A stretch of 64,000 nucleotides of DNA from Nitrospirota bacterium (lineage in GTDB: Bacteria > Nitrospirota > JACRHL01). The stretch spans positions 124,001-188,000 of the forward strand of contig JACRHL010000005.1 of NCBI GenBank assembly GCA_016212085.1, given 5' to 3'. The notes under the pieces were generated by a model. The model did no database searches. It was not told the origin of the DNA and was given only the letters and a program-made list of their open reading frames with translations. Each line of letters starts with the position of its first letter. Within the stretch, counting starts at the first letter, position 1. The translations under genes and the position numbers were made by a program. Positions 29,327-38,012 of the stretch are shown piece by piece.

Positions 29327-30018
29327 GCCGGCTGGTCACCGTATCCCGCCCCGGTGAGGAGCACATCATTCCGCTCGCCTCGCTGGATCTGCCGCACGGT
29401 TTCTCGGACCGCGAGCTGAAGGACGCCGTGGCCGTCCACCTCAAGGCCGAGCCGGCGTCCCTGGCCGGTCACCAGGTGGAGCACCAGGGGGACCGGATCG
29501 TGGTGCACGACCGGACCGGCTGGAGCGATGCCATGGTGGTGCGCTTCCTGGTGTGGGGCGTCACCTTCCTGTTCGTGGGCACCATCCAGGGCGTGGTGCA
29601 GGTGATGCCCGACATCCGCCGCTGGATCTTTTCCACCGGCGGCGCCGGCCACATGATCGATCCCCTGGCCCACGCCCACGTGAACCTGGTGGGCGGCGTG
29701 GTGATGGTGGTCATCGCCGTCTGCTACTACCTGTTGCCGCGCACCCTCAAGCGGCCGGTCTACTCGCGGCGCCTGGCGCACCTGTCCCTGTGGGGCATGG
29801 CGGTGGGGGTGTCCATGTGGTACCTGTCCATGGTCACCCTGGGCTATCTGGAGGGCAGTATGATGCTCGCCCAGGGCATCGGCTTCCACGAAGCCAAGGC
29901 GGCGTATCAGCCGTGGCACGCGCTGGGGTTCGTCATCCCCGCGACGGTGATGGGCATCGGCCACTGGCTGTTCATCGCCAACGTCTACCTGACGGTCGCC
30001 AAGCGTCCCAGGGGCTGA
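29323..30018 (+). CDS. Short heme-copper oxidase subunit-I-like protein
   Basis: 231 aa. A soluble N-terminal part of about 60 residues is followed by four spans. The second span begins LAHAHVNLVGGVVMVVIAVCYYLLPR, the H-x-H-x-N-L motif and following Tyr-Pro-Arg end of short cbb3/NorB-like subunit-I proteins. Full subunit I has 12 or more helices and six conserved His; most of these are missing, so this is not a complete oxidase. It may bind heme b. It resembles the 31054 product, so the two may form a pair. Confidence 0.65.
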   Translation: MSRLVTVSRPGEEHIIPLASLDLPHGFSDRELKDAVAVHLKAEPASLAGHQVEHQGDRIVVHDRTGWSDAMVVRFLVWGVTFLFVGTIQGVVQVMPDIRRWIFSTGGAGHMIDPLAHAHVNLVGGVVMVVIAVCYYLLPRTLKRPVYSRRLAHLSLWGMAVGVSMWYLSMVTLGYLEGSMMLAQGIGFHEAKAAYQPWHALGFVIPATVMGIGHWLFIANVYLTVAKRPRG

Positions 30019-30022
30019 GTCC

Positions 30023-31036
30023 GTGCCGGTGATCGAGGATCTCGACGGTCTGCCCGAGGCGGAGGCCGAGGCGCCAGACGCCTATGCCATGGAAAACGAC
30101 CTGCTGGCCATGCCGTCCCTGCCGTGGGCGGCCATCACCGCCACGTTTTTTGCCGTGGTGCTCTGTTTCTGTGTCGCCCACGCCATCCTGCTCGCCACCA
30201 AGGAGAAGAACAAGCTCATCACCGAAACCCTGGCCCTGCGCGACAGCCTCAAGGCCGAGGGGGTGGCCGCGGAGGCCATCCCGCGCGAGGACAGCGTGGC
30301 GCTGATTCCCGCCGGGCCGTTCTGGATGGGCCGCAACGAGGGTGACGAGGGCGCCAACCCGGACTCGGTTCCCATGCACCAGCGCCAGTTGCCCGCCTAT
30401 TACATCGGCAAGTACGAGGTGACCAACGCCGAGTACGCCGAGTTCGTGCACGCCACCGGCTACCGGCCGCCGCCCCACTGGCGGGGCCAGCTGACCTTCC
30501 CGGAAGGGGAGGGGGAACTGCCGGTGACCTACATCAGCAGCGTCAACGCCATGGATTACGCCAAGTGGCGCGGCGGCCGCCTGTGCTCCGAGGCGGAGTG
30601 GGAGAAGGCGGCCCGCGGCGGTCAGGACCAGCGCATCTACCCCTACGGCGACACCTACGACCCGGCGCGCGCCAACATCGATTACCTGGCGGACCACCTG
30701 ACCCCCGTGGGCAGCTACCCCGACGGCGTCAGCCCCTATGGGCTGCACGACGTGATGGGCAATGTCTACGAGTGGACCGCCAGCCACTACGAGCAGTATC
30801 CGGGCAACCAGGACGATCCGGTCTTCTACGCCGCCTTCAAGACCGACGAGGACGGCAACGTGACCATCGATCCGGACGAGGAGAGCTACTACATCGTCAC
30901 CCGTGGCGGCTGCTGGAAGTGCGACCCGTGGTCGTCGCAGCTCACCACCCGCAACCCCACCCGGCCGGATTTCGCCTCCGACTTCTTTGGCATGCGCATG
31001 TGCTGGGACGCGGACCCGTCCGCGAAAAGGGATTAA
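30023..31036 (+). CDS. Membrane-anchored SUMF1-domain protein (NirV-like)
   Basis: 337 aa from GTG 30023. One membrane helix (about 34-56) is followed by a short coiled region and a formylglycine-generating-enzyme-type (SUMF1) domain from about 92. Markers are [46 protein letters not shown] and VMGNVYEWTAS. The active-site Cys pair of true FGE is absent; instead RGGCWKCDPW gives a C-x2-C. It is therefore probably not a sulfatase-activating enzyme. NirV-like SUMF1 proteins occur with nitrogen-oxide reductases, but the role here is open. Confidence 0.75.
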   Translation: MPVIEDLDGLPEAEAEAPDAYAMENDLLAMPSLPWAAITATFFAVVLCFCVAHAILLATKEKNKLITETLALRDSLKAEGVAAEAIPREDSVALIPAGPFWMGRNEGDEGANPDSVPMHQRQLPAYYIGKYEVTNAEYAEFVHATGYRPPPHWRGQLTFPEGEGELPVTYISSVNAMDYAKWRGGRLCSEAEWEKAARGGQDQRIYPYGDTYDPARANIDYLADHLTPVGSYPDGVSPYGLHDVMGNVYEWTASHYEQYPGNQDDPVFYAAFKTDEDGNVTIDPDEESYYIVTRGGCWKCDPWSSQLTTRNPTRPDFASDFFGMRMCWDADPSAKRD

Positions 31037-31053
31037 CCGAGGACAGGACGCCC

Positions 31054-31542
31054 ATGGACCAGAGTCTGACCCTTGTCGAGCGCTACATCCTGCGCTTCTT
31101 CTATGCCTGCATCGGCTATGCCCTGATCGGCTTCTCGTGGGGGGCCATCCAGAGCGGCATTCCGTCCATCCGCCACTTCCTGGAGGCGCCGCCGGCGCGC
31201 TTCATCATCCTGGCCCACGGCCACATCAACCTGCTGGGCTGGGTGGAGATGGCCATCTTTGGCGCCAGCTATTACATCATCCCGCGCATCCTGAAGCGCG
31301 CGGTTTACAGCGAAGGGCTGGTGAAGGTCCACTTCTGGAGCCACAACCTGGGCCTGTGCCTGATGGTGGTGGGCTTCTTCATCGCCGGCCTCAAGGGGGG
31401 GCAACTGTTCTGGGCCGGCACGCCGGACCTGATCGCCCACGCCAAGGCGCCGTGGATGGGGGTGGTGGGCATGGGCGGGTTCCTGGTGCTGGCCGCCAAC
31501 GCCGTCTTCGGCTACAACGTCTACCGCACCGCGCGGCCCTGA
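31054..31542 (+). CDS. Short heme-copper oxidase subunit-I-like protein, second copy
   Basis: 162 aa, four spans. The second span reads LAHGHINLLGWVEMAIFGASYYIIPRILKR, clearly related to the matching span of the 29323 product (both share AH-x-H-x-NL and a YY-x-x-PR end). It lacks the soluble N-terminal extension. GAGGACAGG lies upstream of ATG 31054. A heme-binding role in one complex with its neighbour is inferred. Confidence 0.65.
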   Translation: MDQSLTLVERYILRFFYACIGYALIGFSWGAIQSGIPSIRHFLEAPPARFIILAHGHINLLGWVEMAIFGASYYIIPRILKRAVYSEGLVKVHFWSHNLGLCLMVVGFFIAGLKGGQLFWAGTPDLIAHAKAPWMGVVGMGGFLVLAANAVFGYNVYRTARP

Positions 31543-31636
31543 GTGTCCCCCGGTGCGCGGCGGCCCGGATGCTGGTAAGATGGTGGGCATCGCGCGGGAC
31601 ACAGGGAACGCGTTCCCGATGAAGGACGTTACCTCC

Positions 31637-32137
31637 ATGAAACGACTCGTTGCGGCAGCGGCGGCAACCGCCCTGCTGACGATCGCCCCCGGTTGCGCGG
31701 TGGAAACCACCAAGACCAACCGGGTGGGCGACCATATCAAGCCCATCGTCAACGCCGTGCCCGGCCCTGGCGAGAAGCTGTCCAAGTACTGCACCGCCTA
31801 CAACCCGGACCCGGAACTGCACAAGTTCACCATCAAGGAGCTGGTGGCGGCGGGCAAGCCGTTCGTGCTGATCTTCGGCACGCCCTCCCACTGCACCCAG
31901 TGCCAGAACCAGATCGACACGGTGAGGCACTACCAGGAGCAGTACCAGCACGCCTTCGAGGTGATCCACATCGACCAGTACAAGAACTCCCACGTGTATA
32001 CCGAAATGGGCGTGGCGGGCGACCCGTGGACCTTCCTGGTGGATGGGAGGGGGGTCATCCAGGCGGTCTACCCGGGCGTGACCACCTGGGACAACCTGGA
32101 TGCGGACTTCGCCCGCATGCTCGGCAAGGCGGTGTGA
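31637..32137 (+). CDS. Thioredoxin-like lipoprotein
   Basis: 166 aa from ATG 31637 behind GAAGGAC. The signal peptide ends in a lipobox-like IAPGC, so it is probably anchored to a membrane on the periplasmic side. The thioredoxin-type site is HCTQCQN (C-x2-C) after FVLIFGTPS, with a cis-Pro region GDPWTFLVDGRG. Proteins of this SCO/TlpA type reduce or load copper sites of oxidases, which would fit this island. The stop overlaps the next gene. Confidence 0.7.
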   Translation: MKRLVAAAAATALLTIAPGCAVETTKTNRVGDHIKPIVNAVPGPGEKLSKYCTAYNPDPELHKFTIKELVAAGKPFVLIFGTPSHCTQCQNQIDTVRHYQEQYQHAFEVIHIDQYKNSHVYTEMGVAGDPWTFLVDGRGVIQAVYPGVTTWDNLDADFARMLGKAV

Positions 32138-32403
32138 CCGTGGCGCGCCGGATTCCCCTCGCCATCCTGGCGGTCCTCTGGGCCGTGCCGGCCTGGGCCG
32201 CCGAGCTGGTGGACGAGGAGGGGTATCACTACCTGCACATCTCCCTCGCCGGCCTGTGGGGCGGGTTCTTCACCTTCCTGATCGGCATCTTCACGGTGCT
32301 GGTGGGCCTGTTCCTCTACTTCGCCTGGCGCAAGGCCGACCGGCAGAAGACCCGGACGCCGTTCACCGCGGATCGGGACGAAGAGGACGAACAGGTATTT
32401 TGA
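32134..32403 (+). CDS. Small exported membrane protein
   Basis: 89 aa from GTG 32134 (GTGA overlap with the preceding stop). A signal-like N-terminus ends at AWA. A second helix (about 38-62, LWGGFFTFLIGIFTVLVGLFLYFAW) and a charged, Asp/Glu-rich end follow. It resembles in size the accessory subunits of oxidases, but no family is recognised. Confidence 0.6.
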   Translation: MTVARRIPLAILAVLWAVPAWAAELVDEEGYHYLHISLAGLWGGFFTFLIGIFTVLVGLFLYFAWRKADRQKTRTPFTADRDEEDEQVF

Positions 32404-32499
32404 CGGCGCCCGGGTGTCCGCCGTCCGCGCCGTGTGGCCCGCCCGCGTGAGCGCCCCGTCCAGCCGTTTTCGCGCCGTGCCCGCCCCGAGGCGGCGGCC

Positions 32500-33384
32500 G
32501 TGAAGCGCCGGGGCGTGTTCTGGCGGGTGCTGCTGGTGGTGGGGGTGCCCATCCTCGTCATCCTCTTCACGTTTGGCCGTGAGCTTGCCGACATCGCCGT
32601 CCTGGACCGGCAGAACCCCTTGAACGGCGTGGCCTCCACCCTGCTGGAGCGGGTGGATCGGCACATCCGCGACGCCACCGAGCTGGTGGACCTGATGGCT
32701 TCCGCCATGGCCATGGCGGAAGTGTCCGCCGAGCCCCCCTTGAGCGACTATGGCGAGTATGTCCGTTCCGGGCCCTTTTTCGCCCTGGCCCGGGTTGGCC
32801 CCGGCGCGCCCCGCACCTGGCCCGACCCGCCGCCGGACGGGCTGGGCGCCGCGTGGCTGGGCGGTCCGGCGGTCGGCGTGTCGAAGCTGTTCACCCTGCC
32901 CGACGGCCGCCCGGCCCTGACCATCGCCACGCCCCTGGGCGACGGCGCCCGCGGTCACCTGGTGGCGCTGTTCGACGTGGCCCGCGTGCTGGGGGCGGGC
33001 GAGGTGGAGCGCATGCGCGTGGCGCGCCAGGGGGAGGCGTTCGTGGTGGACGAGGGGGGGCGCGTGATCCTGTCCGCCAACCGCCACCTGCTGGGCCGCA
33101 CCCTGGGTGAACTGGGGCTGGCCACGCCCGGCCCCGGCGGCGAGCAGATGGACCGCTGGCTGGCGGCGGACGGCACCCCCTATCTGGTGGGGCTGGCGCG
33201 CAATCCCGGCTGGTACCAGGGGCCGCACCACGGCTGGATGGTGGGGCTGGTGGCGCCGGAGGCGCAGGTGCTGGGCCGCAACCTGGGCATGAAGCGCTAC
33301 CTGGGCGCGGTGATGGTGGCCATTGTCGTCATCAGCGGGGCGCTGCTGCTGCTGCTCAGGCGCAGCGTGCGGGGGCGGCGGTGA
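32500..33384 (+). CDS. Cache-like periplasmic sensor-domain protein without output domain
   Basis: 294 aa from GTG 32500 (the frame is open back to 32434). Two membrane helices, near the N-terminus and at about 265-287, enclose a periplasmic region with double-Cache character: ATELVDLMASAMAMA helix, FALARVGPG, AFVVDEGGRVILSANRHLLGRTLGEL. No kinase, GGDEF or methyl-accepting part follows, so it ends just after the second helix. It may need a partner for signalling or act in ligand binding only. It overlaps ccoG. Confidence 0.55.
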   Translation: MKRRGVFWRVLLVVGVPILVILFTFGRELADIAVLDRQNPLNGVASTLLERVDRHIRDATELVDLMASAMAMAEVSAEPPLSDYGEYVRSGPFFALARVGPGAPRTWPDPPPDGLGAAWLGGPAVGVSKLFTLPDGRPALTIATPLGDGARGHLVALFDVARVLGAGEVERMRVARQGEAFVVDEGGRVILSANRHLLGRTLGELGLATPGPGGEQMDRWLAADGTPYLVGLARNPGWYQGPHHGWMVGLVAPEAQVLGRNLGMKRYLGAVMVAIVVISGALLLLLRRSVRGRR

Positions 33385-34667
33385 TCGCGGCCAAGCTGAT
33401 CCGCATCCGCCACGGCATCCAGTGGGCGTTGCTGGCGGCCTTCGTGGTGCTGCCGTTCACCGGCCTGTTCCGGGTGGACGTGTCGAGCGGCCGGTTCCTG
33501 ATCGGCGGCATGCAGATCTGGTGGGACGATTTTTTCATCGTCTTTCCGTTCTGGGCCATGATCTTTTTTTCCATGACCGCCTTCTATTCCAACTTCGGGA
33601 TGATCTTCTGCGGCTGGATGTGCCCGCAGCACACCCTGTCGGAGTGGCTCAACGGCCTGGCGCGCCGGCTGCTGGGGCGGCGCGTGCTGGCGGGCATCTC
33701 GCCGGAGCGGGCGGAGGGGCGCAGCAAGCGCAAGCGCATCGGCCTGGTGCTGGCCGGGCTGGCCTTCACGCTGGTGGTGGTGCTGGTGGCCGCCGTGCTC
33801 ACCCTCGCCTCGCTGCGCTATTTCTTTACCCTGGACGACCTGTGGGGGCATTTCGCGCAGGGGCGCTTCAACCTGTACATCGCCGTGTTCACCATCATGC
33901 TCGGCACCTTCGTGGTGATCGACCTGGGGCTGCTGCGCCATTTCTGGTGCAAGTACATGTGCCCGTACGGCCTGTGGCAGTACATGTTCCGCAACCGCGA
34001 CACGTTGCAGATCCGCTTCGCCGCCGAGCGCGCGGCCGATTGCCGCAGCTGCTCCCTGTGCAAGGACGTGTGTCCCATGGATCTGGACCCGCGCCAGCCG
34101 GAGGTCTACACGCGCTGCATCAACTGCGCCATCTGCATCGACGCCTGCGAGGGGTACCTGGGCCGCTTCGGCAAGGGGCCGATCCTGTCGTTCGGCTTCG
34201 GCACCCGGCGCGAGGAGTTGATCCGCATCCAGACCCGGCGCGGCCGCGTGGTCACCCCCAGCGTGCTGTGGCCGGTGGGCGGGGTGCTCGTGTCGGCGCT
34301 GACGCTGGCCTATGGGGTGGCCACCTTCGACCCGCTCAAGATGGTGGTGCACCCGGAGCGCGCCGTGTCGATGCGCGCAACCGCCGACCACGCCGCGTAC
34401 AGTGTGCACCTGGTCAACAAGGGGAGCGGGCCCCAGGTCTTCCGCCTGTCCGTGGACGGGCTGCCGGCGGCGCTGGTGGATATGGAGCGGGGGGAGGTGC
34501 GCCTGCCGGTGGCGGAGAAGGCCGAGGTGCCCCTCATCGTGCGCCACGGCGGCCTGGCATACGACCGCCCCTATCCGTTCCGGGTGCTGGCGGTGGCAGC
34601 GGACGGCGGGCGTTTCGTGGCCGACGCGGTCTATTATCAGCCCGACCTGTCCGCCGCCGGGGGGTGA
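33381..34667 (+). CDS. ccoG: CcoG/RdxA-type membrane Fe-S protein
   Basis: 428 aa from GTG 33381 overlapping the preceding stop. About five membrane spans, with CGWMCPQ and CKYMCPYG motifs near the membrane, then two ferredoxin motifs CRSCSLCKDVCP and CINCAICIDACE, and a C-terminal immunoglobulin-like domain (about 325-428). CcoG reduces Cu(II) to Cu(I) for cbb3 oxidase maturation. It ends the island and is followed by a terminator. Confidence 0.88.
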   Translation: MIAAKLIRIRHGIQWALLAAFVVLPFTGLFRVDVSSGRFLIGGMQIWWDDFFIVFPFWAMIFFSMTAFYSNFGMIFCGWMCPQHTLSEWLNGLARRLLGRRVLAGISPERAEGRSKRKRIGLVLAGLAFTLVVVLVAAVLTLASLRYFFTLDDLWGHFAQGRFNLYIAVFTIMLGTFVVIDLGLLRHFWCKYMCPYGLWQYMFRNRDTLQIRFAAERAADCRSCSLCKDVCPMDLDPRQPEVYTRCINCAICIDACEGYLGRFGKGPILSFGFGTRREELIRIQTRRGRVVTPSVLWPVGGVLVSALTLAYGVATFDPLKMVVHPERAVSMRATADHAAYSVHLVNKGSGPQVFRLSVDGLPAALVDMERGEVRLPVAEKAEVPLIVRHGGLAYDRPYPFRVLAVAADGGRFVADAVYYQPDLSAAGG

Positions 34668-34726
34668 GCGCCGGCCCCCTTCGGCCCGGCTTTGTGGACA
34701 TCCGCGCCCGGGTGCTTTAGCATGAG

Positions 34727-34757
34727 GGCCCCACCGGCCGTGGGCCGTGTTTTTTTG
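34727..34757 (+). terminator. Rho-independent terminator after ccoG
   Basis: GGCCCCAC and GTGGGCC arms (one bulged C) around CGGCC, then GTG and seven T residues. It separates the island from dcd. Confidence 0.75.
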
Positions 34758-34786
34758 GATTCTGGGAGCGGCGCCGTCTTAACGTT

Positions 34787-35323
34787 ATGAGCATCCTTGC
34801 AAGGAGCGAGATCCTACGGGAGATCGAATCCGGCCGCATCCACATCACCCCCTACAACGAGGCCATGGTGGGCCCCGCCAGCGTCGACCTGCACCTGGCC
34901 GACGCGTTCCGGGTGTTCCGCAACTCCCAGAACAACATCGCCGTGCGCCCGGAGTCGGACTTCAAGGACGCCACCCGCGGCATCCGCGTGGCGCCCGGCG
35001 ACTTTCTGCTGCTCAAGCCGGGCGAGACGGTGCTCGGCATCACCCGCGAGCGCATCGACCTGCCGGACGACATCTGCGGCTGGCTGGAGGGGCGCTCGCG
35101 CTTCGCCCGGCTGGGGCTGCTGGTGCACATCTCCGCCAGCTTCATGCAGCCGGGCCTGACCAATCACCAGGTGCTCGAGATGTCGAACTTCGGGCCGATC
35201 CCCCTGGAGATCTACCCCGATATTCCCATCTGCCAATTTATTTTTCAGCGGACGTTGGGCCACGGCACCTACGCCGGCCGCTTCCGGGGGCAGACCCCGG
35301 AGAGCTTCCTGGCCGATGACTGA
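34787..35323 (+). CDS. dcd: dCTP deaminase
   Basis: 178 aa. Converts dCTP to dUTP for thymidylate synthesis. Family motifs visible are GPASVDLHLADAFRVF and the catalytic segment EGRSRFARLGLLVHISASFMQPG with the conserved Glu. A final GRFRGQTPESF resembles the ordered C-terminus that closes over the nucleotide. thyX lies 2.7 kb downstream, in the same pathway. Confidence 0.93.
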   Translation: MSILARSEILREIESGRIHITPYNEAMVGPASVDLHLADAFRVFRNSQNNIAVRPESDFKDATRGIRVAPGDFLLLKPGETVLGITRERIDLPDDICGWLEGRSRFARLGLLVHISASFMQPGLTNHQVLEMSNFGPIPLEIYPDIPICQFIFQRTLGHGTYAGRFRGQTPESFLADD

Positions 35324-35356
35324 CCCGCCCACCCGCCGTTTGTTTTGGGTATAACC

Positions 35357-36796
35357 ATGCGTTTCGACGAACTCGATCTCCCCCTTCAAGTGCTGGCGGG
35401 CATCGCCCACGCCGGCTTTCACGAGTGCACGCCCATCCAGGCCCATTCGTTGCCGGTCAGCCTTTCCGGGCGCGACGTGCTGGGCCAGGCCCAGACCGGC
35501 ACCGGCAAGACCGCCGCGTTCCTGGTCACGGTCTATGCGCGGCTGCTCCGCAACCCGCGCGCCTACCGGGGCGACCAGCCGGCGCCGCGCGCCATCGTCA
35601 TCGCCCCCACCCGCGAGCTGGTGGTGCAGATCGCCAAGGATGCGGAGGTGCTGGGCCGGGACAGCGGCCTGTCCACCGTGGTGGTGTTCGGCGGCGTGGA
35701 CTACGACCGGCAGCGCACCCAGGTGGGCCGGGGCCCCGACGTGCTGGTGGGCACCCCCGGCCGGCTGATCGATTACTTCAAGCAGGGGGTGTACACCCTC
35801 AAGGGGATCGAGATCCTGGTCATCGACGAGGCCGACCGCATGTTCGACATGGGCTTCATCGACGACATCCGCTACATGATGCACCGCATGCCCGTGCCCG
35901 GCGTGCGCCAGACCCTGCTGTTCTCCGCCACCTTTCCGCAGCGGGTGAAGGAGCTGGCCTACGAATACATGCACGAGCCCCAGCAGGTGGCGGTCAGCAC
36001 CGGCCAGGTGACCGCCGAGCGGGTGCGCGAGGTGCTTTATTTCGTGGGCAACCACGAGAAGTTCAGCCTGCTGGTCGGGCTCCTGAACGGCATCATCGGC
36101 GGCCGGACCATGGTGTTCGTGAACACCAAGCGCACCGGCGAGGATCTGGAATACTGGTTCGCCGCCAACCACATCCAGGCCCAGTTCATCAGTGGCGACG
36201 TGCCGCAGACCAAGCGCCTGCGCCTGATCGACGAATTCAAGAGCGGCGCCCTGCCCGTGCTGATCGCCACCGACGTGGCCTCGCGCGGGCTGCACATCGA
36301 CGACGTGAGCCACGTCATCAACTACGACATCCCCCAGGACGCCGAGGACTACGTGCACCGCATCGGCCGCACCGCCCGCGCCGGCGCCGACGGCGACGCC
36401 ATCAGCCTGGGCTGCGAGACTTACTCCGAGTACCTGACCCAGGTGGAGGAGTTCATCGGCCGCAAGATCCCGCTGGAGGCGCCGGACGAGGAGTTGTTCG
36501 CGGATGTGCTGCAACCGCACCGGCGCCGCGAGCGCAAGGGCGACAAGGCCGGGCGCGACCGGGGCAAGGGGGGGCGTGGCGAGCGCGCCCCGCGCCGGGA
36601 GGGTTCGGACGATGGTCGTGACCGCCGCCGGCGCGGCAAGGGCGCGCCGGCGGGGGCGACGGCACCGCCCGAAAAGGCCGCCGTGGTGGCCGCCGCGCCG
36701 GCCGCAACGGCGGAAGGCGCCGCGGCCGCCAAGAAGCGGCGCCGGCGCCGGCGCCGCAAGCCGGGCGGCGCGGAGGGGGCTAGCCCCGAGGGGTGA
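35357..36796 (+). CDS. rhlB: DEAD-box RNA helicase, RhlB type
   Basis: 479 aa. Q motif ([13 protein letters not shown]), motif [28 protein letters not shown] ([13 protein letters not shown]), III SAT (LLFSATF), and [12 protein letters not shown] are all present. The C-terminal tail from about 385 is Arg/Lys/Gly-rich and ends in a run of Arg, likely for RNA or RNase E contact. It starts at ATG 35357. Its 3' end overlaps the convergent queF by 17 nt. Confidence 0.88.
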   Translation: MRFDELDLPLQVLAGIAHAGFHECTPIQAHSLPVSLSGRDVLGQAQTGTGKTAAFLVTVYARLLRNPRAYRGDQPAPRAIVIAPTRELVVQIAKDAEVLGRDSGLSTVVVFGGVDYDRQRTQVGRGPDVLVGTPGRLIDYFKQGVYTLKGIEILVIDEADRMFDMGFIDDIRYMMHRMPVPGVRQTLLFSATFPQRVKELAYEYMHEPQQVAVSTGQVTAERVREVLYFVGNHEKFSLLVGLLNGIIGGRTMVFVNTKRTGEDLEYWFAANHIQAQFISGDVPQTKRLRLIDEFKSGALPVLIATDVASRGLHIDDVSHVINYDIPQDAEDYVHRIGRTARAGADGDAISLGCETYSEYLTQVEEFIGRKIPLEAPDEELFADVLQPHRRRERKGDKAGRDRGKGGRGERAPRREGSDDGRDRRRRGKGAPAGATAPPEKAAVVAAAPAATAEGAAAAKKRRRRRRRKPGGAEGASPEG

Positions 36797-37151
36797 GCTG
36801 GCTGCCGCCGCTGACGGTCACCACCGTGTGAATGCCGCCGCGCACGAAAAAGTCGCCGGTCACGGTGATGCGGCGCGGCGCCACCGCCGCCACGATGTCG
36901 TCCAGGATGCGGTTCGTCACCGCCTCGTGGAAGTGCCCCTCGTCGCGGAACGACCACAGGTAGAGCTTGAGCGACTTGAGCTCCACGCACCGTTCGCCGG
37001 GCACGTAGCGGATGTCGAGGGTGGCGAAGTCGGGCTGGCCCGTCTTGGGGCACAGGCAGGTGAATTCCGGGCAGTTGAAGTGGATCTCGTAGTCCCGCTC
37101 CGGGTTGGGGTTGGGAAAGGTCTCCAACTGCTTGCTGGGGGTGGTGCTCAC
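36780..37151 (-). CDS. queF: NADPH-dependent 7-cyano-7-deazaguanine reductase
   Basis: Type I (single-domain, 123 aa) QueF, which reduces preQ0 to preQ1 in queuosine synthesis. The catalytic Cys is in [13 protein letters not shown] and the substrate Glu/binding motif is [22 protein letters not shown]. It starts at GTG. It is divergent from plsC across 99 nt and tail-to-tail with rhlB. Confidence 0.94.
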   Translation of the reverse strand: MSTTPSKQLETFPNPNPERDYEIHFNCPEFTCLCPKTGQPDFATLDIRYVPGERCVELKSLKLYLWSFRDEGHFHEAVTNRILDDIVAAVAPRRITVTGDFFVRGGIHTVVTVSGGSQLTPRG

Positions 37152-37171
37152 GGCGCGCGATCTCGATAATC

Positions 37172-37200
37172 GGTGATAATGATTGACGGGCCCCTATAAT
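37172..37200 (+). promoter_or_regulatory. Possible promoter of plsC-thyX
   Basis: A perfect -10 TATAAT at 37195-37200 with a poor -35 (GGTGAT) 17 nt upstream. A local AT-rich patch in the queF-plsC divergent gap. Confidence 0.4.
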
Positions 37201-37250
37201 AACCGATCCCCCGATCCGCCGCCGGAAAGACCGAAGCCCGACGCCGCACC

Positions 37251-38012
37251 ATGAAACGCTACTGGCTGTTGATCCGCCTGTTCCTGTTCCTGCTCAGTGG
37301 GGGCGCGCGCACCATGGCGCGCCTGGCCGTGCTGACCCGTATCGACAAGGACCGTGCCGGGCATTTCCTGCTCACCCGCGCCGGGGAGTGGTCGCGCCGG
37401 GCGATGGCCAAGGCCGGCGCCCGCGTGCGGGTGGAGGGTCTGGAAAAGATTCCGGAGCGGGGGGCGGTGCTGTACGTGGCCAACCACCAGGGCGCCCTGG
37501 ACATTCCCATCCTCATGGGCCACCTGCCCGGCAGCCCGGCCTTCGTGGCCAAAAAGGAGCTGTTCCGCATCCCGGTGCTGGGCTACTGGATGCGCCGCGT
37601 GGGGTGCGTGGAGCTGGACCGGGAGAACGCCCGCGCCGCCCGCCAGGCGATCCTGGAGGCCGCCGATCGGCTGCGCGGCGGGCGCCGCCTGGTGCTGTTC
37701 CCCGAGGGCACCCGCAGCCGCGACCCGGAGGGGCGCATGGCCGCCTTCAAGCGCGGCAGCCTCAAGCTGGCCACCGCCGCGGACGCGGTGCTGGTGCCGG
37801 TGACGGTGGAGGGCAGCCGCTTCCTGCTCCGCGAGCGGGTGCCGGTCGGGTTCGACGGCGAGGTGCGGGTGATCGTGGGTGACCCCATCGACGTCTCCGT
37901 GCTCGACGAGGCGGAGCGGAAGGCGTTGCCGCAACGGGTGCACGCCACCATCGAGTCGACGCTGGCGCGGCACCACATGGGCATCGGCGCCGGCGGCCCG
38001 GTGGCGCCATGA
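37251..38012 (+). CDS. plsC: 1-acyl-sn-glycerol-3-phosphate acyltransferase
   Basis: 253 aa. Makes phosphatidic acid in the membrane. The NHx4D motif is N78-H79...D84 (NHQGALD), and the substrate motif FPEGTRS comes at about residue 150. An N-terminal hydrophobic helix anchors it. The stop overlaps the thyX start (ATGA). Confidence 0.9.
   Translation: MKRYWLLIRLFLFLLSGGARTMARLAVLTRIDKDRAGHFLLTRAGEWSRRAMAKAGARVRVEGLEKIPERGAVLYVANHQGALDIPILMGHLPGSPAFVAKKELFRIPVLGYWMRRVGCVELDRENARAARQAILEAADRLRGGRRLVLFPEGTRSRDPEGRMAAFKRGSLKLATAADAVLVPVTVEGSRFLLRERVPVGFDGEVRVIVGDPIDVSVLDEAERKALPQRVHATIESTLARHHMGIGAGGPVAP

Noticed and set aside
28453-30018. A complete NorCB nitric-oxide reductase
   Set aside because: The large subunit would need about 12 helices and six conserved His; only short four-span proteins are present.
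30023-31036. True formylglycine-generating enzyme
   Set aside because: The catalytic C-x4-C is absent and no sulfatase gene lies near.
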